A stretch of DNA of 25,609 bases from an uncultured Lachnospiraceae bacterium (GTDB lineage Bacteria > Bacillota > Clostridia > Lachnospirales > Lachnospiraceae). A program made the position numbers and the translations under genes. The stretch lies in NCBI GenBank assembly GCA_910588405.1, contig CAJUPT010000054.1, positions 1 through 25,609 on the forward strand. The letters are read 5' to 3'. Positions 6,976 through 15,284 of this stretch are shown here, piece after piece; positions within the stretch are counted from its first letter, which is position 1, and every line of letters starts with the position of its first letter. The notes beneath the pieces are model-generated. The model was not told where the DNA came from, made no database searches, and worked only from the letters and a program-made list of their open reading frames with translations.

Positions 6976-7010
6976 AAAACAGCCGGCTGGTTATCTTCAT
7001 CAGCCGGCTG
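6976..7010 (-). terminator. Rho-independent terminator of the small membrane protein pair
   Basis: The stem CAGCCGGCTG (6980-6989) pairs with an identical palindromic copy (7001-7010), and four T follow on the minus strand. It is 29 nt past the stop at 7039. The left arm and loop share AGCCGGCTGGTTAT with the terminator at 56-69. Confidence 0.8.
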
Positions 7011-7038
7011 CAGAAATTGCCCAAAAATAATTGCCCTT

Positions 7039-7239
7039 TTATTTCTTCTCCTTCCGCCTGACCGTGGAAATAATCCCGTTTCCCACTACCGGCGCGCCCA
7101 CGCAATACAGGCACAGCATCAAACGCATCATCGCCTGATACTCCACATGGGTTTCCACATAACCGGAAAACAAAATCAGCGGGATTCCAAGCAACACAGC
7201 GGCCAGAAGGACAATCCTCCTTATTTTTTTCACAACCAT
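7039..7239 (-). CDS. Small two-helix membrane protein, 66 aa
   Basis: A basic N-terminus (VVKKIRR) leads into a hydrophobic helix (IVLLAAVLLGIPLILFSGYV), then a second one (MMRLMLCLYCVGAPVVG) and a basic tail RRKEKK. AAGGGTGA lies 6 nt before the ATG. The 86-residue gene ends 6 nt upstream, so the two are one operon. I do not recognise the family. Size and pairing would fit small regulatory or toxin-like membrane peptides, but nothing proves it. Confidence 0.7.
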   Translation of the reverse strand: MVVKKIRRIVLLAAVLLGIPLILFSGYVETHVEYQAMMRLMLCLYCVGAPVVGNGIISTVRRKEKK

Positions 7240-7245
7240 CTCAAA

Positions 7246-7506
7246 TCACCCTTTACCACCAACAAAAATCTTCCGAAAAAACCCCTTCCAATTCTTACCA
7301 AAACCAAAAACTACTATGCCCATAATCGACCCCCAAAACACCAGGCTAATCGCCTGACAAATAATCGCCCACCAGCTAAACGTTACCAATTCCCCTGCCA
7401 TACAAATCACTTCTCCTTCCTGACAGCTGTCATGATTCAGTGGAATAAACCTTCGCTCAACGCCTGCCCCATATGAAAGAAACGCATTTGACACATAATC
7501 TCTCAC
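7246..7506 (-). CDS. Small membrane protein, 86 aa
   Basis: The N-terminal half is polar with two cysteines (HDSCQEGEVIC). One long hydrophobic segment (WWAIICQAISLVFWGSIMGIVVFGF) precedes a basic, glycine-rich tail. The start is uncertain: GTG 7506 is 23 nt from the predicted transcript start and has no clear ribosome site; GTG 7494 is also in frame. It is first in an operon with the 66-residue membrane protein. Function unknown. Confidence 0.6.
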   Translation of the reverse strand: MRDYVSNAFLSYGAGVERRFIPLNHDSCQEGEVICMAGELVTFSWWAIICQAISLVFWGSIMGIVVFGFGKNWKGFFRKIFVGGKG

Positions 7507-7535
7507 TAACTATATATATTGATCGAATTACTCTT

Positions 7536-7564
7536 ATAATATCTGATTTCTCCGAAAAAATCAA
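7536..7564 (-). promoter_or_regulatory. SigA-type promoter of the small membrane protein operon
   Basis: TTGATT and TATTAT on the minus strand are separated by 17 nt. The start site would be near 7529, giving a very short leader before GTG 7506. Confidence 0.7.
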
Positions 7565-7629
7565 TATATTTCACAAAAACAATACCGCACATAAGCAGCC
7601 ATCAGTAACCTGCAGCTTTACTTTCTCCT

Positions 7630-8445
7630 TTATGTAACAGAAAGCAATACCTTAATCTCACAAGGATAAAAGTACTGATTATACGCAAAAAGCTGAAACC
7701 CGATTTCATCGGCGATCACAAAATCCGCCGTGTATCCGTTCTGATCCAGCCACTGCTCCAGCACTTCGAAATCCGCATAATCTTCCTTAACATCCGTCAC
7801 ATAACAGACATATGCCCCCTCGGGGATAATCAACACATTTTCCGGAGCTGCGAACCGATATTCATCGGCGTAGATATCCACATACTCTCCTTTGGGATAA
7901 AAATTGTTTTGTTTCATTTTATCAGGATCCAAAACATATCCGTAATTTCGCTTAATCGACTTCATATAGGGAAGCTCTTTTCTGCAGGCTTCCTGCAGCT
8001 TGATGTGATACTTTACCTCATCCTCTTTATTGCGCCCGTATATCACCCGCCGCTCCGACAGATAATTGATTTTAATATTCCGTTTTTTTCCGATAGCGCG
8101 CAGCCGCCTGTTCTGCTCCACATACCAATCGATATCCTCCACGATTCTTGTATAATAATCCCGCTGTTTCATTGCTTCCTGCCGCTGCTCCTGTAATATC
8201 TCAACGATTTTTTCATTGTCATGCAAATCCAGCACCGCTTTAATCCGCTCCAGCGGCATCTGCAATTTGCGACAGCAGGTAATGATATCAATATACCAGA
8301 ACTGATCATACGTATAATACCTGTAATTTGTCTCAGGATCCACATATTCCGGTTTGAAAATACCGATGCGGTCATAATATCGAAGGGTATGGGTGGAAAT
8401 CCCGGTGATACGGCTGATTTCACCTATCGTGTATCGTTTCTCCAT
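7630..8445 (-). CDS. MerR-family regulator with GyrI-like effector domain
   Basis: The 271-residue protein starts with a MerR winged helix (YTIGEISRITGISTHTLRYYDRIGIF, residues about 4-29, then the wing with NYRYYTYDQF). A dimerisation coiled coil follows (about 75-120). The C-terminal half (about 125-271) has the layout of a GyrI-like multidrug-binding domain, as in BmrR, with many aromatic residues (AYNQYFYPCEIKVLL at the end). ATG 8445 has AGGGAG 6 nt upstream; the frame extends to 8484 without such a site. By family knowledge it activates exporter genes on binding hydrophobic cations. The likely target is the MFS/QueG-like operon to the right, whose promoter has a 19-bp spacer. Confidence 0.9.
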   Translation of the reverse strand: MEKRYTIGEISRITGISTHTLRYYDRIGIFKPEYVDPETNYRYYTYDQFWYIDIITCCRKLQMPLERIKAVLDLHDNEKIVEILQEQRQEAMKQRDYYTRIVEDIDWYVEQNRRLRAIGKKRNIKINYLSERRVIYGRNKEDEVKYHIKLQEACRKELPYMKSIKRNYGYVLDPDKMKQNNFYPKGEYVDIYADEYRFAAPENVLIIPEGAYVCYVTDVKEDYADFEVLEQWLDQNGYTADFVIADEIGFQLFAYNQYFYPCEIKVLLSVT

Positions 8446-8506
8446 AGCATTCTCCCTCAGCCCGGCGAAATATGGCGCCGACACATTTCACCGAATATCT
8501 CGCAAT

Positions 8507-8524
8507 AAAGTACAATGAAACTTT
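8507..8524. promoter_or_regulatory. Candidate operator upstream of the MerR gene
   Basis: AAAGT-N8-ACTTT forms a perfect 5-bp dyad 62 nt before the regulator's start codon. This is where an autoregulatory site would be expected. No convincing -35/-10 pair could be fixed around it. Confidence 0.4.
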
Positions 8525-8539
8525 TTTATAATAATCGCG

Positions 8540-8583
8540 AAAAAGACCGGTATGGACTAGTGTTTCACCATACCGGTCTTTTT
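8540..8583. terminator. Bidirectional terminator after the MFS/QueG-like operon
   Basis: A 16-bp perfect stem that includes A5 on one side and T5 on the other closes a 12-nt loop. It is 7 nt past the stop of the QueG-like gene and separates that operon from the MerR gene transcribed in the same direction. Confidence 0.92.
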
Positions 8584-8590
8584 ATGTCAT

Positions 8591-9397
8591 TTATTTAATC
8601 CGACAGTTCAGCTCGCATTCCCTGCAATATTTCAGCACGGAATGGGCGGTTCCATATCCGGGAATTTCTGTCGCTTCCCGGATTTCACGGGATTCATCCA
8701 GAGCCATCTGACGGTCACAGGTTAAAAGACTGTATGTCCCGTCCCTGCCGGGAAGCCTTTCCAGTCCGTCATAGTCTTCCGGAAGGTAGGTGACCGTCCC
8801 AAACGCGTTTTGCGGACAATGGCTTCTGCATGGCATGTCGCACCCCTCGCAGGGATCCCAGTTCAGCGGACCGGTGGAAGGCAGATTTTCACTCAAAAGC
8901 ATCGCCCTTAAACGAACTCTGGGACCCACTTTTTTCGTGACAAGCAGATTATTTTTCCCCATCACGCCCAGGCCGGCCATCACCGCCGAATCCTTCAGCC
9001 ACACGCCGCCCTGCTCCACATAATATCCCAGCGGGCAGGCTTTAACACCTGGAAAATATTCTTCAATAAATTCCTTTAGCTGGTTGTTGATTCTGATCAG
9101 CTCAATATTTCCCGGGGGATTTTTTCCGTCCAGCCAGCAATCCAGATATGGCTTATCCTCAGAATGTTCATAGGCAATCACCAGCACGGAGTGCATTCCC
9201 TCCATCCATGCCACGACGCCTTCCGGAAGTCCGGTCGTGTTTTCAACGGCTCCTACCCGGTCAATATGAGGTCTCTTGGGCATCATAACAAAAGAGGGAG
9301 AAGATTTCAAATCCTCAATATTGGCGATGCCTGCTGCGACCGCACCATATTCCAGCGCTTTTTCTATTATGATTTTTGTCATTGTTTTATCATTCAT
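8591..9397 (-). CDS. QueG-like (epoxyqueuosine reductase-related) ferredoxin-type protein
   Basis: The 268-residue protein carries the QueG core segment LKDSAVMAGLGVMGKNNLL (135-152), which in epoxyqueuosine reductases belongs to the cobalamin-binding domain. A ferredoxin-like part follows: C183, C186, C190 and C194, then C227 and the C-terminal group C258, C261, C265, enough ligands for two [4Fe-4S] clusters. It is much shorter than true QueG (about 350-390 residues) and lacks the HEAT-like tail, so it belongs to the short QueG-like group of anaerobes with unknown substrates. AAAGGGG precedes the ATG. The MFS gene ends 15 nt upstream, so they are one operon, suggesting import or export of a compound that this protein reduces. 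Its true substrate cannot be told from sequence. Confidence 0.8.
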   Translation of the reverse strand: MNDKTMTKIIIEKALEYGAVAAGIANIEDLKSSPSFVMMPKRPHIDRVGAVENTTGLPEGVVAWMEGMHSVLVIAYEHSEDKPYLDCWLDGKNPPGNIELIRINNQLKEFIEEYFPGVKACPLGYYVEQGGVWLKDSAVMAGLGVMGKNNLLVTKKVGPRVRLRAMLLSENLPSTGPLNWDPCEGCDMPCRSHCPQNAFGTVTYLPEDYDGLERLPGRDGTYSLLTCDRQMALDESREIREATEIPGYGTAHSVLKYCRECELNCRIK

Positions 9398-9412
9398 AAA
9401 AGAATACCCCTT

Positions 9413-10693
9413 TCAGTTTCCCTGATTTTCTTTTTTGATATTTCGATAAAGCGTAAAGGCAAAAACGGCGCCGAGCAGAGCGGCCGTTAATTCATAGGCG
9501 AACATATAACGATATCCCTGTACGCCTGGAAACGCATCCAGTAAATTACCGGTAACAGAATAGATAAATATCTGAGGCAGGCAGCCGATTACAGAAGCAA
9601 AGCCTACGGCCATGCCGGTATATTTCAGCGGAATTTTGATTTCATCAATCACGGCAAAATATAATGCCCTGACCATAAACAGACCCAGGCTGATCACCAG
9701 AATCGTCACCGCCGCCAGACCCAAAAGCTGCGGTTCGGCAGGCACGATAAAAAACGTAGCAATGCCAATGACCATGAGAGAAAATCCAATGCCGATGACC
9801 TTTGGATTAGAATGAATTTTGTCAGCGACAAATCCTGCGGCAATACCGCCGAAAACGGCCAGTCCATAAGATTTAATCAAGCTGATCATAGCGCCCAGAG
9901 ACTCGCTGACGCCGAAAGAATTAGTCAGGTACGGGGTGATATAGCTGTAGCTTTCGTAAATCATAAAGCAGCAAAACATCAGCATAGTCAGCAGCCACAG
10001 ATTCTTGTTTTTCATCATTTCCACATATTCGCCAAAGGAATGCTTGTCCTTTGCGTCAGCAGATACGGTATCCTCTTCCTCGTCCGGCCTTAATTTGCGA
10101 ATCGCCGCCAGCGCGAAAAAAGCACAAAGAAAATCCAGAATCACAAAATAGATCAGAATTGCCCGGTAACCACCGGCTCCTTCTCCTAAGTAAGAAAAAA
10201 CAGGAATGATGACAGCTCCATACAAAACGGGAACAAAGCCCCGTCCGCCTTCCAGAAATCCATACAGACGCCCCATCTCCGAGCTGTCCCCCAGCTCTCT
10301 AGTTGCCTTCATCATGGCGCTCCAAAGCGGAATGGTGGTAGTAAATCCGTAGCATATATAACAAATCATCAAAACCAGGTAGGATGGCCGGAAGATAATA
10401 ATCAGACCAAAAAATCCTGTCGAGATCAGCGCCGCAGCGATCAGATACCTGGGTTCAAATCTGTCAGCCACCCAGCCGGCAGGCAGATAGGAAATAACAC
10501 AGGCCAAACCGTACATAGTCATCAGATATCCCATCTGGGCATTACTCACCCTGTAAAATTCAACGGCCGCATCATAATAAGACCAGCTTAGATAAGGCAG
10601 TTCATAAACGGCTGCTCCACAAATACACAGTGCCAGCATGCCCCAAATTTGTTTGGTTCTTCTCTGTTTTGGTGTGAGTCTCGCGACATCCAT
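9413..10693 (-). CDS. MFS transporter
   Basis: The 426-residue protein has twelve predicted membrane segments in two halves with a charged central loop (LRPDEEEDTVSADAKDKH). The GWVADRFEPRYL loop after the second segment is the MFS signature. No acidic residue pattern points to a specific substrate. The start ATG 10693 has AAAGGAG 7 nt upstream; an in-frame ATG at 10753 lacks a site and overlaps the leader hairpin. It is the first gene of an operon with the QueG-like protein and has a TTGACA promoter with a 19-nt spacer, which suggests control by the MerR-type regulator encoded downstream. It could be an exporter of toxic compounds or an importer of the reductase substrate. Confidence 0.88.
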   Translation of the reverse strand: MDVARLTPKQRRTKQIWGMLALCICGAAVYELPYLSWSYYDAAVEFYRVSNAQMGYLMTMYGLACVISYLPAGWVADRFEPRYLIAAALISTGFFGLIIIFRPSYLVLMICYICYGFTTTIPLWSAMMKATRELGDSSEMGRLYGFLEGGRGFVPVLYGAVIIPVFSYLGEGAGGYRAILIYFVILDFLCAFFALAAIRKLRPDEEEDTVSADAKDKHSFGEYVEMMKNKNLWLLTMLMFCCFMIYESYSYITPYLTNSFGVSESLGAMISLIKSYGLAVFGGIAAGFVADKIHSNPKVIGIGFSLMVIGIATFFIVPAEPQLLGLAAVTILVISLGLFMVRALYFAVIDEIKIPLKYTGMAVGFASVIGCLPQIFIYSVTGNLLDAFPGVQGYRYMFAYELTAALLGAVFAFTLYRNIKKENQGN

Positions 10694-10713
10694 AAAAATT
10701 CTCCTTTCCCCTC

Positions 10714-10748
10714 GCACAGGCCGGCGCCCGTTAATTGATCGCCTGTGC
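10714..10748 (-). promoter_or_regulatory. Leader hairpin of the MFS operon
   Basis: GCACAGGC and GCCTGTGC form a perfect 8-bp stem around a 19-nt loop. It lies just after the predicted transcript start (about 10758) and 8 nt before the ribosome binding site. It may protect the mRNA end or modulate translation. Confidence 0.5.
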
Positions 10749-10764
10749 TTCACTTGATAAATTC

Positions 10765-10795
10765 AGTATAAACTTTTGAGTGGCTCTAATGTCAA
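10765..10795 (-). promoter_or_regulatory. MerR-type promoter (19-nt spacer) of the MFS operon
   Basis: On the minus strand a perfect TTGACA is followed after 19 nt by TATACT. Promoters activated by MerR-family proteins have 19-20 nt spacers, too long for RNA polymerase alone. The spacer contains the small dyad GAG-CCA-CTC. This fits activation by the MerR/GyrI regulator at 7630-8445. Confidence 0.7.
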
Positions 10796-10832
10796 TAGAT
10801 AAAATCTGAATCATATGGGAAATTTATGGATT

Positions 10833-10882
10833 AAAAAAACCGCACCCGGCTCTGCCCCAACAGACATACCGAATGCGGTTTT
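10833..10882 (-). terminator. Terminator of lon
   Basis: AAAACCGCA (10836-10844) pairs with TGCGGTTTT (10874-10882), with a few more pairs inside. Seven T follow on the minus strand. It is 31 nt past the lon stop codon. Confidence 0.85.
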
Positions 10883-10912
10883 ATCTTCATCTCTTATTAT
10901 TTTATCCGCCCC

Positions 10913-13240
10913 TTAATTCGCCGGCGTCTGCTCCGCCGACACCACAAATGCATTTCGGATCACTTCATCCATGCCCTTCACATAAGTGATATCCAGTCCC
11001 TTCGTAATCTCCGCTGACAGCTCGGAGATATCCGGGCGGTTTTTCTCCGGCACCAGCACATTGTGAATATTCGCCATTTTGGCCGCCAGAAGCTTTTCTT
11101 TCAATCCGCCAATCGGAAGAACCCGGCCCCTCAAAGTAATCTCCCCGGTCATGGCCAGGTCGGCCTTCACCTTCCGCTCCGCCACGGCGGACAGGATGGC
11201 CGTGGCCATCGTGATGCCTGCGGAGGGACCGTCCTTAGGGATCGCGCCTTCCGGGATATGGATATGGATGTCATTCTTATCGAAAAAGTCCTTCTCGATC
11301 TCATACTGATCCCCGATTGAACGAATATAACTGATCGCCGTCTGAGCAGATTCCTTCATCACATCCCCCAGCTGGCCGGTCAGCTGCACCTTCCCGGTGC
11401 CCGGCATCACGTTCACCTCGATCTGCAGGGTGTCGCCGCCCACACTGGTCCAGGCCAGTCCCCGGACGATACCGATCTCGTCGGTCTCATTCACCATCTG
11501 GAAGTTCACCTTTTCCATACCCAGATATTTGGACAGGTTATTCTCCGTAATCTTTACGGATGTCTTCCCCTGTTCCATAATCTCCCGCACCGCCTTGCGG
11601 CAGACGCGGCCGATCTGGCGCTCCAGGCTGCGGACTCCTGCCTCTCTGGTATAATGGTGAATCATCTTCTTCAGCGCGTTGGCGCTGATCACCAGCTGGC
11701 CTTCCTTCAGTCCGTTTTTCTTCATCTGCTTGCCAATCAGGTGCTCCTGGGCGATATGGAACTTTTCATTTTCCGTATAGCTGCTGATATCGATCACTTC
11801 CATACGGTCGAGCAGCGGCTGGGGAATGGTCTGGGTGGAATTGGCCGTAGCGATAAACAGCACCTTCGACAGATCCAGCGGCACTTCCACATAATGATCC
11901 CGGAACTTATTGTTCTGCTCCGAATCCAACACCTCCAGCAGCGCCGACGACGTATCTCCCTTGTAATCGCTGCTTACCTTATCGATCTCATCCAGCAGCA
12001 TCAGCGGGTTGTTCACGCCTGCCTGCTTAAGCCCCGTAGCAAAGCGTCCGGGCATCGCGCCGATATAGGTTCTCCGGTGGCCCCTGATCTCGGCTTCGTC
12101 CCTGACGCCGCCCAGGCAGATGCGCACATATTTTTTCCCTAACGCCCTGGCCACCGACTGGGCAATCGAGGTTTTGCCGGTTCCCGGCGGCCCCACAAGG
12201 CAGAGGATCGGGGCGTCCCCTTTTTTGGTCATGGAGCGAACCGCCAGATATTCTAGGATACGCTCCTTTACCTTCTCCATGCCGTAATGGTCTTCATCCA
12301 GCACCTTCTGGGCATGGCCGATATCGTGATTATCCTTCGTGGATTTCTCCCAGGGAAGCTCCAGCAGCACGTCCAGATATGTACGGCTGACCGTGGCCTC
12401 CTGGCTTCCGTACGGCATCGCTTTCAGCCGGTTCAGCTCCTTCTCCATCTGTTCCTTCACCTCCTTGGAGGCTTTCACAGACTTTACTTTCTTTTCCAGC
12501 TGTTCCAGATCCGCCGCGCTTCCGTCCTCTCCCAGTTCCTCCCGGATCACCTTCATCTGTTCTCTCAGAATATATTCTTTCTGAGATTTATCCACATGCT
12601 CTTTCACCTTCATCTGGAATTCCCGTTTGATTTTGCTCACCTGGGTTTCCTTCTGCAAGGCATGAGAGGTAAACATATACAGCTCTTCATAGGAAGCCGC
12701 TTCCAGCATCCCCTGTTTGATTTTATAATGAAAAGGAAGCACCTGGGGAATTTCCTCCAAAAGCCCCTGTAATGTCTCGATATCTAACAGCTGTCTTAAA
12801 CCCTGCACGCCCGGCGCGCCGCTCTCTCCGTAAGCCTCCAGCTCATCCTGGAGAATCCGGAGCATGGCCTCCTGGCTGTATTCGTCCAGCTCATCCTCGA
12901 TAGGCTCCATCTCCCAGATTTCCACCTCGCCGGTATAATAATCGCCTGACGTATCCAGCTCCTTTAATACCGCCTTACTCTCGCCCTCGGCCAGCACCCG
13001 GACAATGCCGTTCGGCAGCTTCAAAAGCTGCTTGATGGTGGCCACCGTTCCGGTTCTGTACAGGTCGTCCTTATCAGGCTCCTCTGTCTGGGACGACAGC
13101 TGGGTCACAAGGAATACGGTCTGGTCCGTCCGCATGGCCTGTTCCACGGCTTCTATGGACACCTTCCTGCTGACATCAAAATGAATGACCATTTTAGGCA
13201 GGATGGTTACTCCTCTCAATGCTATTACAGGTAATTTCAT
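10913..13240 (-). CDS. lon: ATP-dependent protease Lon (LonA)
   Basis: The 775-residue protein has the complete LonA layout: an N-terminal substrate-binding domain (about 1-200), a coiled coil (about 200-280), an AAA+ module with Walker A GPPGTGKT at 350-357, and a C-terminal protease domain. The catalytic dyad is S673 in KDGPSAGITM and K716 in GGLKEKLLAA, 43 residues apart as in other Lon proteins. Lon degrades misfolded and regulatory proteins in the cytoplasm. GGAGGAG precedes the ATG by 6 nt. It lies downstream of tig-clpP-clpX but is separated from clpX by a terminator hairpin, so it probably has its own promoter. An inverted repeat at 13257-13279 may control it. Confidence 0.98.
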   Translation of the reverse strand: MKLPVIALRGVTILPKMVIHFDVSRKVSIEAVEQAMRTDQTVFLVTQLSSQTEEPDKDDLYRTGTVATIKQLLKLPNGIVRVLAEGESKAVLKELDTSGDYYTGEVEIWEMEPIEDELDEYSQEAMLRILQDELEAYGESGAPGVQGLRQLLDIETLQGLLEEIPQVLPFHYKIKQGMLEAASYEELYMFTSHALQKETQVSKIKREFQMKVKEHVDKSQKEYILREQMKVIREELGEDGSAADLEQLEKKVKSVKASKEVKEQMEKELNRLKAMPYGSQEATVSRTYLDVLLELPWEKSTKDNHDIGHAQKVLDEDHYGMEKVKERILEYLAVRSMTKKGDAPILCLVGPPGTGKTSIAQSVARALGKKYVRICLGGVRDEAEIRGHRRTYIGAMPGRFATGLKQAGVNNPLMLLDEIDKVSSDYKGDTSSALLEVLDSEQNNKFRDHYVEVPLDLSKVLFIATANSTQTIPQPLLDRMEVIDISSYTENEKFHIAQEHLIGKQMKKNGLKEGQLVISANALKKMIHHYTREAGVRSLERQIGRVCRKAVREIMEQGKTSVKITENNLSKYLGMEKVNFQMVNETDEIGIVRGLAWTSVGGDTLQIEVNVMPGTGKVQLTGQLGDVMKESAQTAISYIRSIGDQYEIEKDFFDKNDIHIHIPEGAIPKDGPSAGITMATAILSAVAERKVKADLAMTGEITLRGRVLPIGGLKEKLLAAKMANIHNVLVPEKNRPDISELSAEITKGLDITYVKGMDEVIRNAFVVSAEQTPAN

Positions 13241-13256
13241 AAACCACTCCTCCGCT

Positions 13257-13279
13257 CCCTATCAAGGGTGTTCATAGGG
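13257..13279. promoter_or_regulatory. Inverted repeat in the lon leader
   Basis: CCCTAT-N11-ATAGGG lies 16 nt upstream of the lon start codon, next to the ribosome binding site. It could be an operator or a leader hairpin. It does not match the CIRCE or CtsR operator consensus I know. Confidence 0.45.
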
Positions 13280-13290
13280 TACATTATGCC

Positions 13291-13339
13291 AAAAACGCTG
13301 CAAATTCTACTAAAATATAAGAACTTGCAGCAGTTTTTT
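13291..13339. terminator. Terminator between clpX and lon
   Basis: AACGCTGCAA pairs with TTGCAGCAGTT with one bulged base. Five T follow on the minus strand and six on the + strand. It ends the tig-clpP-clpX transcript 18 nt past the clpX stop. Confidence 0.8.
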
Positions 13340-13356
13340 GAGTTACTGTGAAAGTA

Positions 13357-14634
13357 TCACCCTGCGTTTCTGGCTTTCTTTCCCCGGGGAACCTCCACGC
13401 TGCGATAAACCAGCTCAGGCTCTCCTTCTCCGTCCACCACATCCTTGGTGATTTTACATCTTCCGATCATATCATCCGAAGGAATCTCATACATCACATC
13501 CATCATCGTATGCTCCATGATCGCCCGCAGGCCTCTGGCCCCGGTCTTTCTCTCATAAGAACGTTTTGCGATGGCATGAACGGCTTCGTCATCCAGTTCC
13601 AGCTCAACTCCGTCTAACTCAAACAGCTTTTTATACTGCTTGATCAGCGCGTTTTTCGGCTCGGTCAGAATCCGTACCAGCGCTTCCTCATCCAAAAGAT
13701 CCAGCGTCACATTAATCGGCACACGTCCCACAAACTCGGGAATCAGTCCGAACTTCACCAGATCCTCCGGCAGAACCTGCTTTAACAGCTTGCCGATATC
13801 CGTGTTTTTCTCGTGAATCTCCTGGTTGAAGCCAATCGCATTTCCTCCCAGACGATGCTCGATCATCTTCTCCAGCCCGTCAAAAGCGCCGCCGCAGATA
13901 AACAGAATGTTCGTGGTATCGATCTGGTACATTTCCTGATGGGGATGCTTCCTGCCGCCCTGGGGCGGTACGCTGGCCACAGTTCCTTCCAGAATCTTCA
14001 AAAGAGCCTGCTGCACACCTTCTCCCGACACATCCCTGGTAATGGAAACATTCTCGGATTTTTTCGTAATCTTATCGATCTCATCGATATAGATAATGCC
14101 GTACTCTGCCTTGCTGATATCGTAATCCGCCGCCTGAATAATCTTTAACAGAATATTCTCCACATCCTCGCCCACATAGCCGGCTTCCGTCAGCGCCGTG
14201 GCGTCCGCGATCGCGAATGGCACATTCAGAAGCCTCGCCAGCGTCTGGGCCAGATAAGTCTTTCCCGAACCGGTGGGACCCAGCATCAGAATATTACTTT
14301 TCTGAATCTCCACATCGGATTCCGCAGCGGAGGTGATCCGTTTATAATGATTGTAAACGGCCACTGACAGCGTTTTTTTCGCTTCATCCTGACCGATTAC
14401 ATACTCATCCAAAAATTCCTTGATCTGCTTCGGCTTTAATAAATTCAACCCCGCGAAAGGCGGTTCCGGATCTTCATCGTCCAGCTCCATCTCTTCCTCG
14501 ATCAGCTCCGCGCACAGCTCCACACACTCATCGCAGATATATACATCCTTTGTTCCCGCGATCAGCTTCTTTACCTGATCCTGGGTTTTTCCACAGAAAG
14601 AACATCTATACTGATTATCAAATCTGCTTACCAT
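13357..14634 (-). CDS. clpX: ATP-dependent Clp protease ATP-binding subunit ClpX
   Basis: The 425-residue protein has the N-terminal zinc-binding domain with C11, C14, C34 and C37. The AAA+ domain has Walker A GPTGSGKT at 119-126, the pore-loop motif GYVGED at 152-157 and Walker B IIYIDEID at 180-187. The ClpP-docking tripeptide IGF is present in GNAIGFNQE. ClpX unfolds tagged proteins and feeds them to ClpP. The clpP stop is 11 nt upstream, so they are co-transcribed. Length and motifs are normal. Confidence 0.98.
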   Translation of the reverse strand: MVSRFDNQYRCSFCGKTQDQVKKLIAGTKDVYICDECVELCAELIEEEMELDDEDPEPPFAGLNLLKPKQIKEFLDEYVIGQDEAKKTLSVAVYNHYKRITSAAESDVEIQKSNILMLGPTGSGKTYLAQTLARLLNVPFAIADATALTEAGYVGEDVENILLKIIQAADYDISKAEYGIIYIDEIDKITKKSENVSITRDVSGEGVQQALLKILEGTVASVPPQGGRKHPHQEMYQIDTTNILFICGGAFDGLEKMIEHRLGGNAIGFNQEIHEKNTDIGKLLKQVLPEDLVKFGLIPEFVGRVPINVTLDLLDEEALVRILTEPKNALIKQYKKLFELDGVELELDDEAVHAIAKRSYERKTGARGLRAIMEHTMMDVMYEIPSDDMIGRCKITKDVVDGEGEPELVYRSVEVPRGKKARNAG

Positions 14635-14645
14635 AAAATCTCCCT

Positions 14646-15227
14646 TTAACGATTATGGATCACTTCATCGATCAAACCATATGCCTTTGCCTCTTCGGCA
14701 GACATATAGTTATCCCGTTCCGTGTCCGCCTGAATGACCTCATAGGGCTGGCCCGTATTAGCCGCCAGAATCTCATTCAGCTTTTTCTTTGTAGCCAGGA
14801 TCTTCTCCGCCACAATCTGAATCTCCGTCGCCTGACCCTGGGCGCCGCCGGAGGGCTGATGAATCATTACCTCCGCGTTCGGCAGGGCAAACCGTTTGCC
14901 CTTTGCGCCGCCTGCCAGCAGAAACGCGCCCATGCTGGCCGCCATGCCAATGCAGATCGTGGATACGTCGCATTTAATATAATTCATCGTGTCGTAAATC
15001 GCCAGTCCGGCTGACACGGAGCCTCCGGGACTGTTGATATACAGATTGATATCTTTTGCCGGGTCCTCCGATTCCAGAAACAGCATCTGCGCCACCACGA
15101 TGCTGGCCGACACATCCGTCACTTCCTCGCCCAGAAAAATAATCCGGTCTTTCAGCAGACGGGAATAAATATCGTAAAATCTCTCGCCGCCTCTTACAGT
15201 CTCAATTACATTAGGGATTATGCTCAT
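14646..15227 (-). CDS. clpP: ATP-dependent Clp protease proteolytic subunit ClpP
   Basis: The 193-residue protein has the canonical serine protease triad: S98 in GMAASMGAFLL, H123 in MIHQPSGG and D172. It forms the double-ring chamber that works with ClpX. The gene is between tig (57 nt upstream) and clpX (11 nt downstream), the standard order in Firmicutes lacking a separate clpP locus. Only one clpP is seen in this window. GGAGGC precedes the ATG. Confidence 0.98.
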   Translation of the reverse strand: MSIIPNVIETVRGGERFYDIYSRLLKDRIIFLGEEVTDVSASIVVAQMLFLESEDPAKDINLYINSPGGSVSAGLAIYDTMNYIKCDVSTICIGMAASMGAFLLAGGAKGKRFALPNAEVMIHQPSGGAQGQATEIQIVAEKILATKKKLNEILAANTGQPYEVIQADTERDNYMSAEEAKAYGLIDEVIHNR

Positions 15228-15284
15228 TTATATGCCTCCTGTCATATCAGGCTGCTTAAAATATAATAAATTTTCGCGCTGAAT

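Noticed and set aside
11654..12142. Long + strand frames inside lon, clpX and clpP
   Set aside because: They are antisense shadows produced by the codon bias of strongly conserved minus-strand genes.
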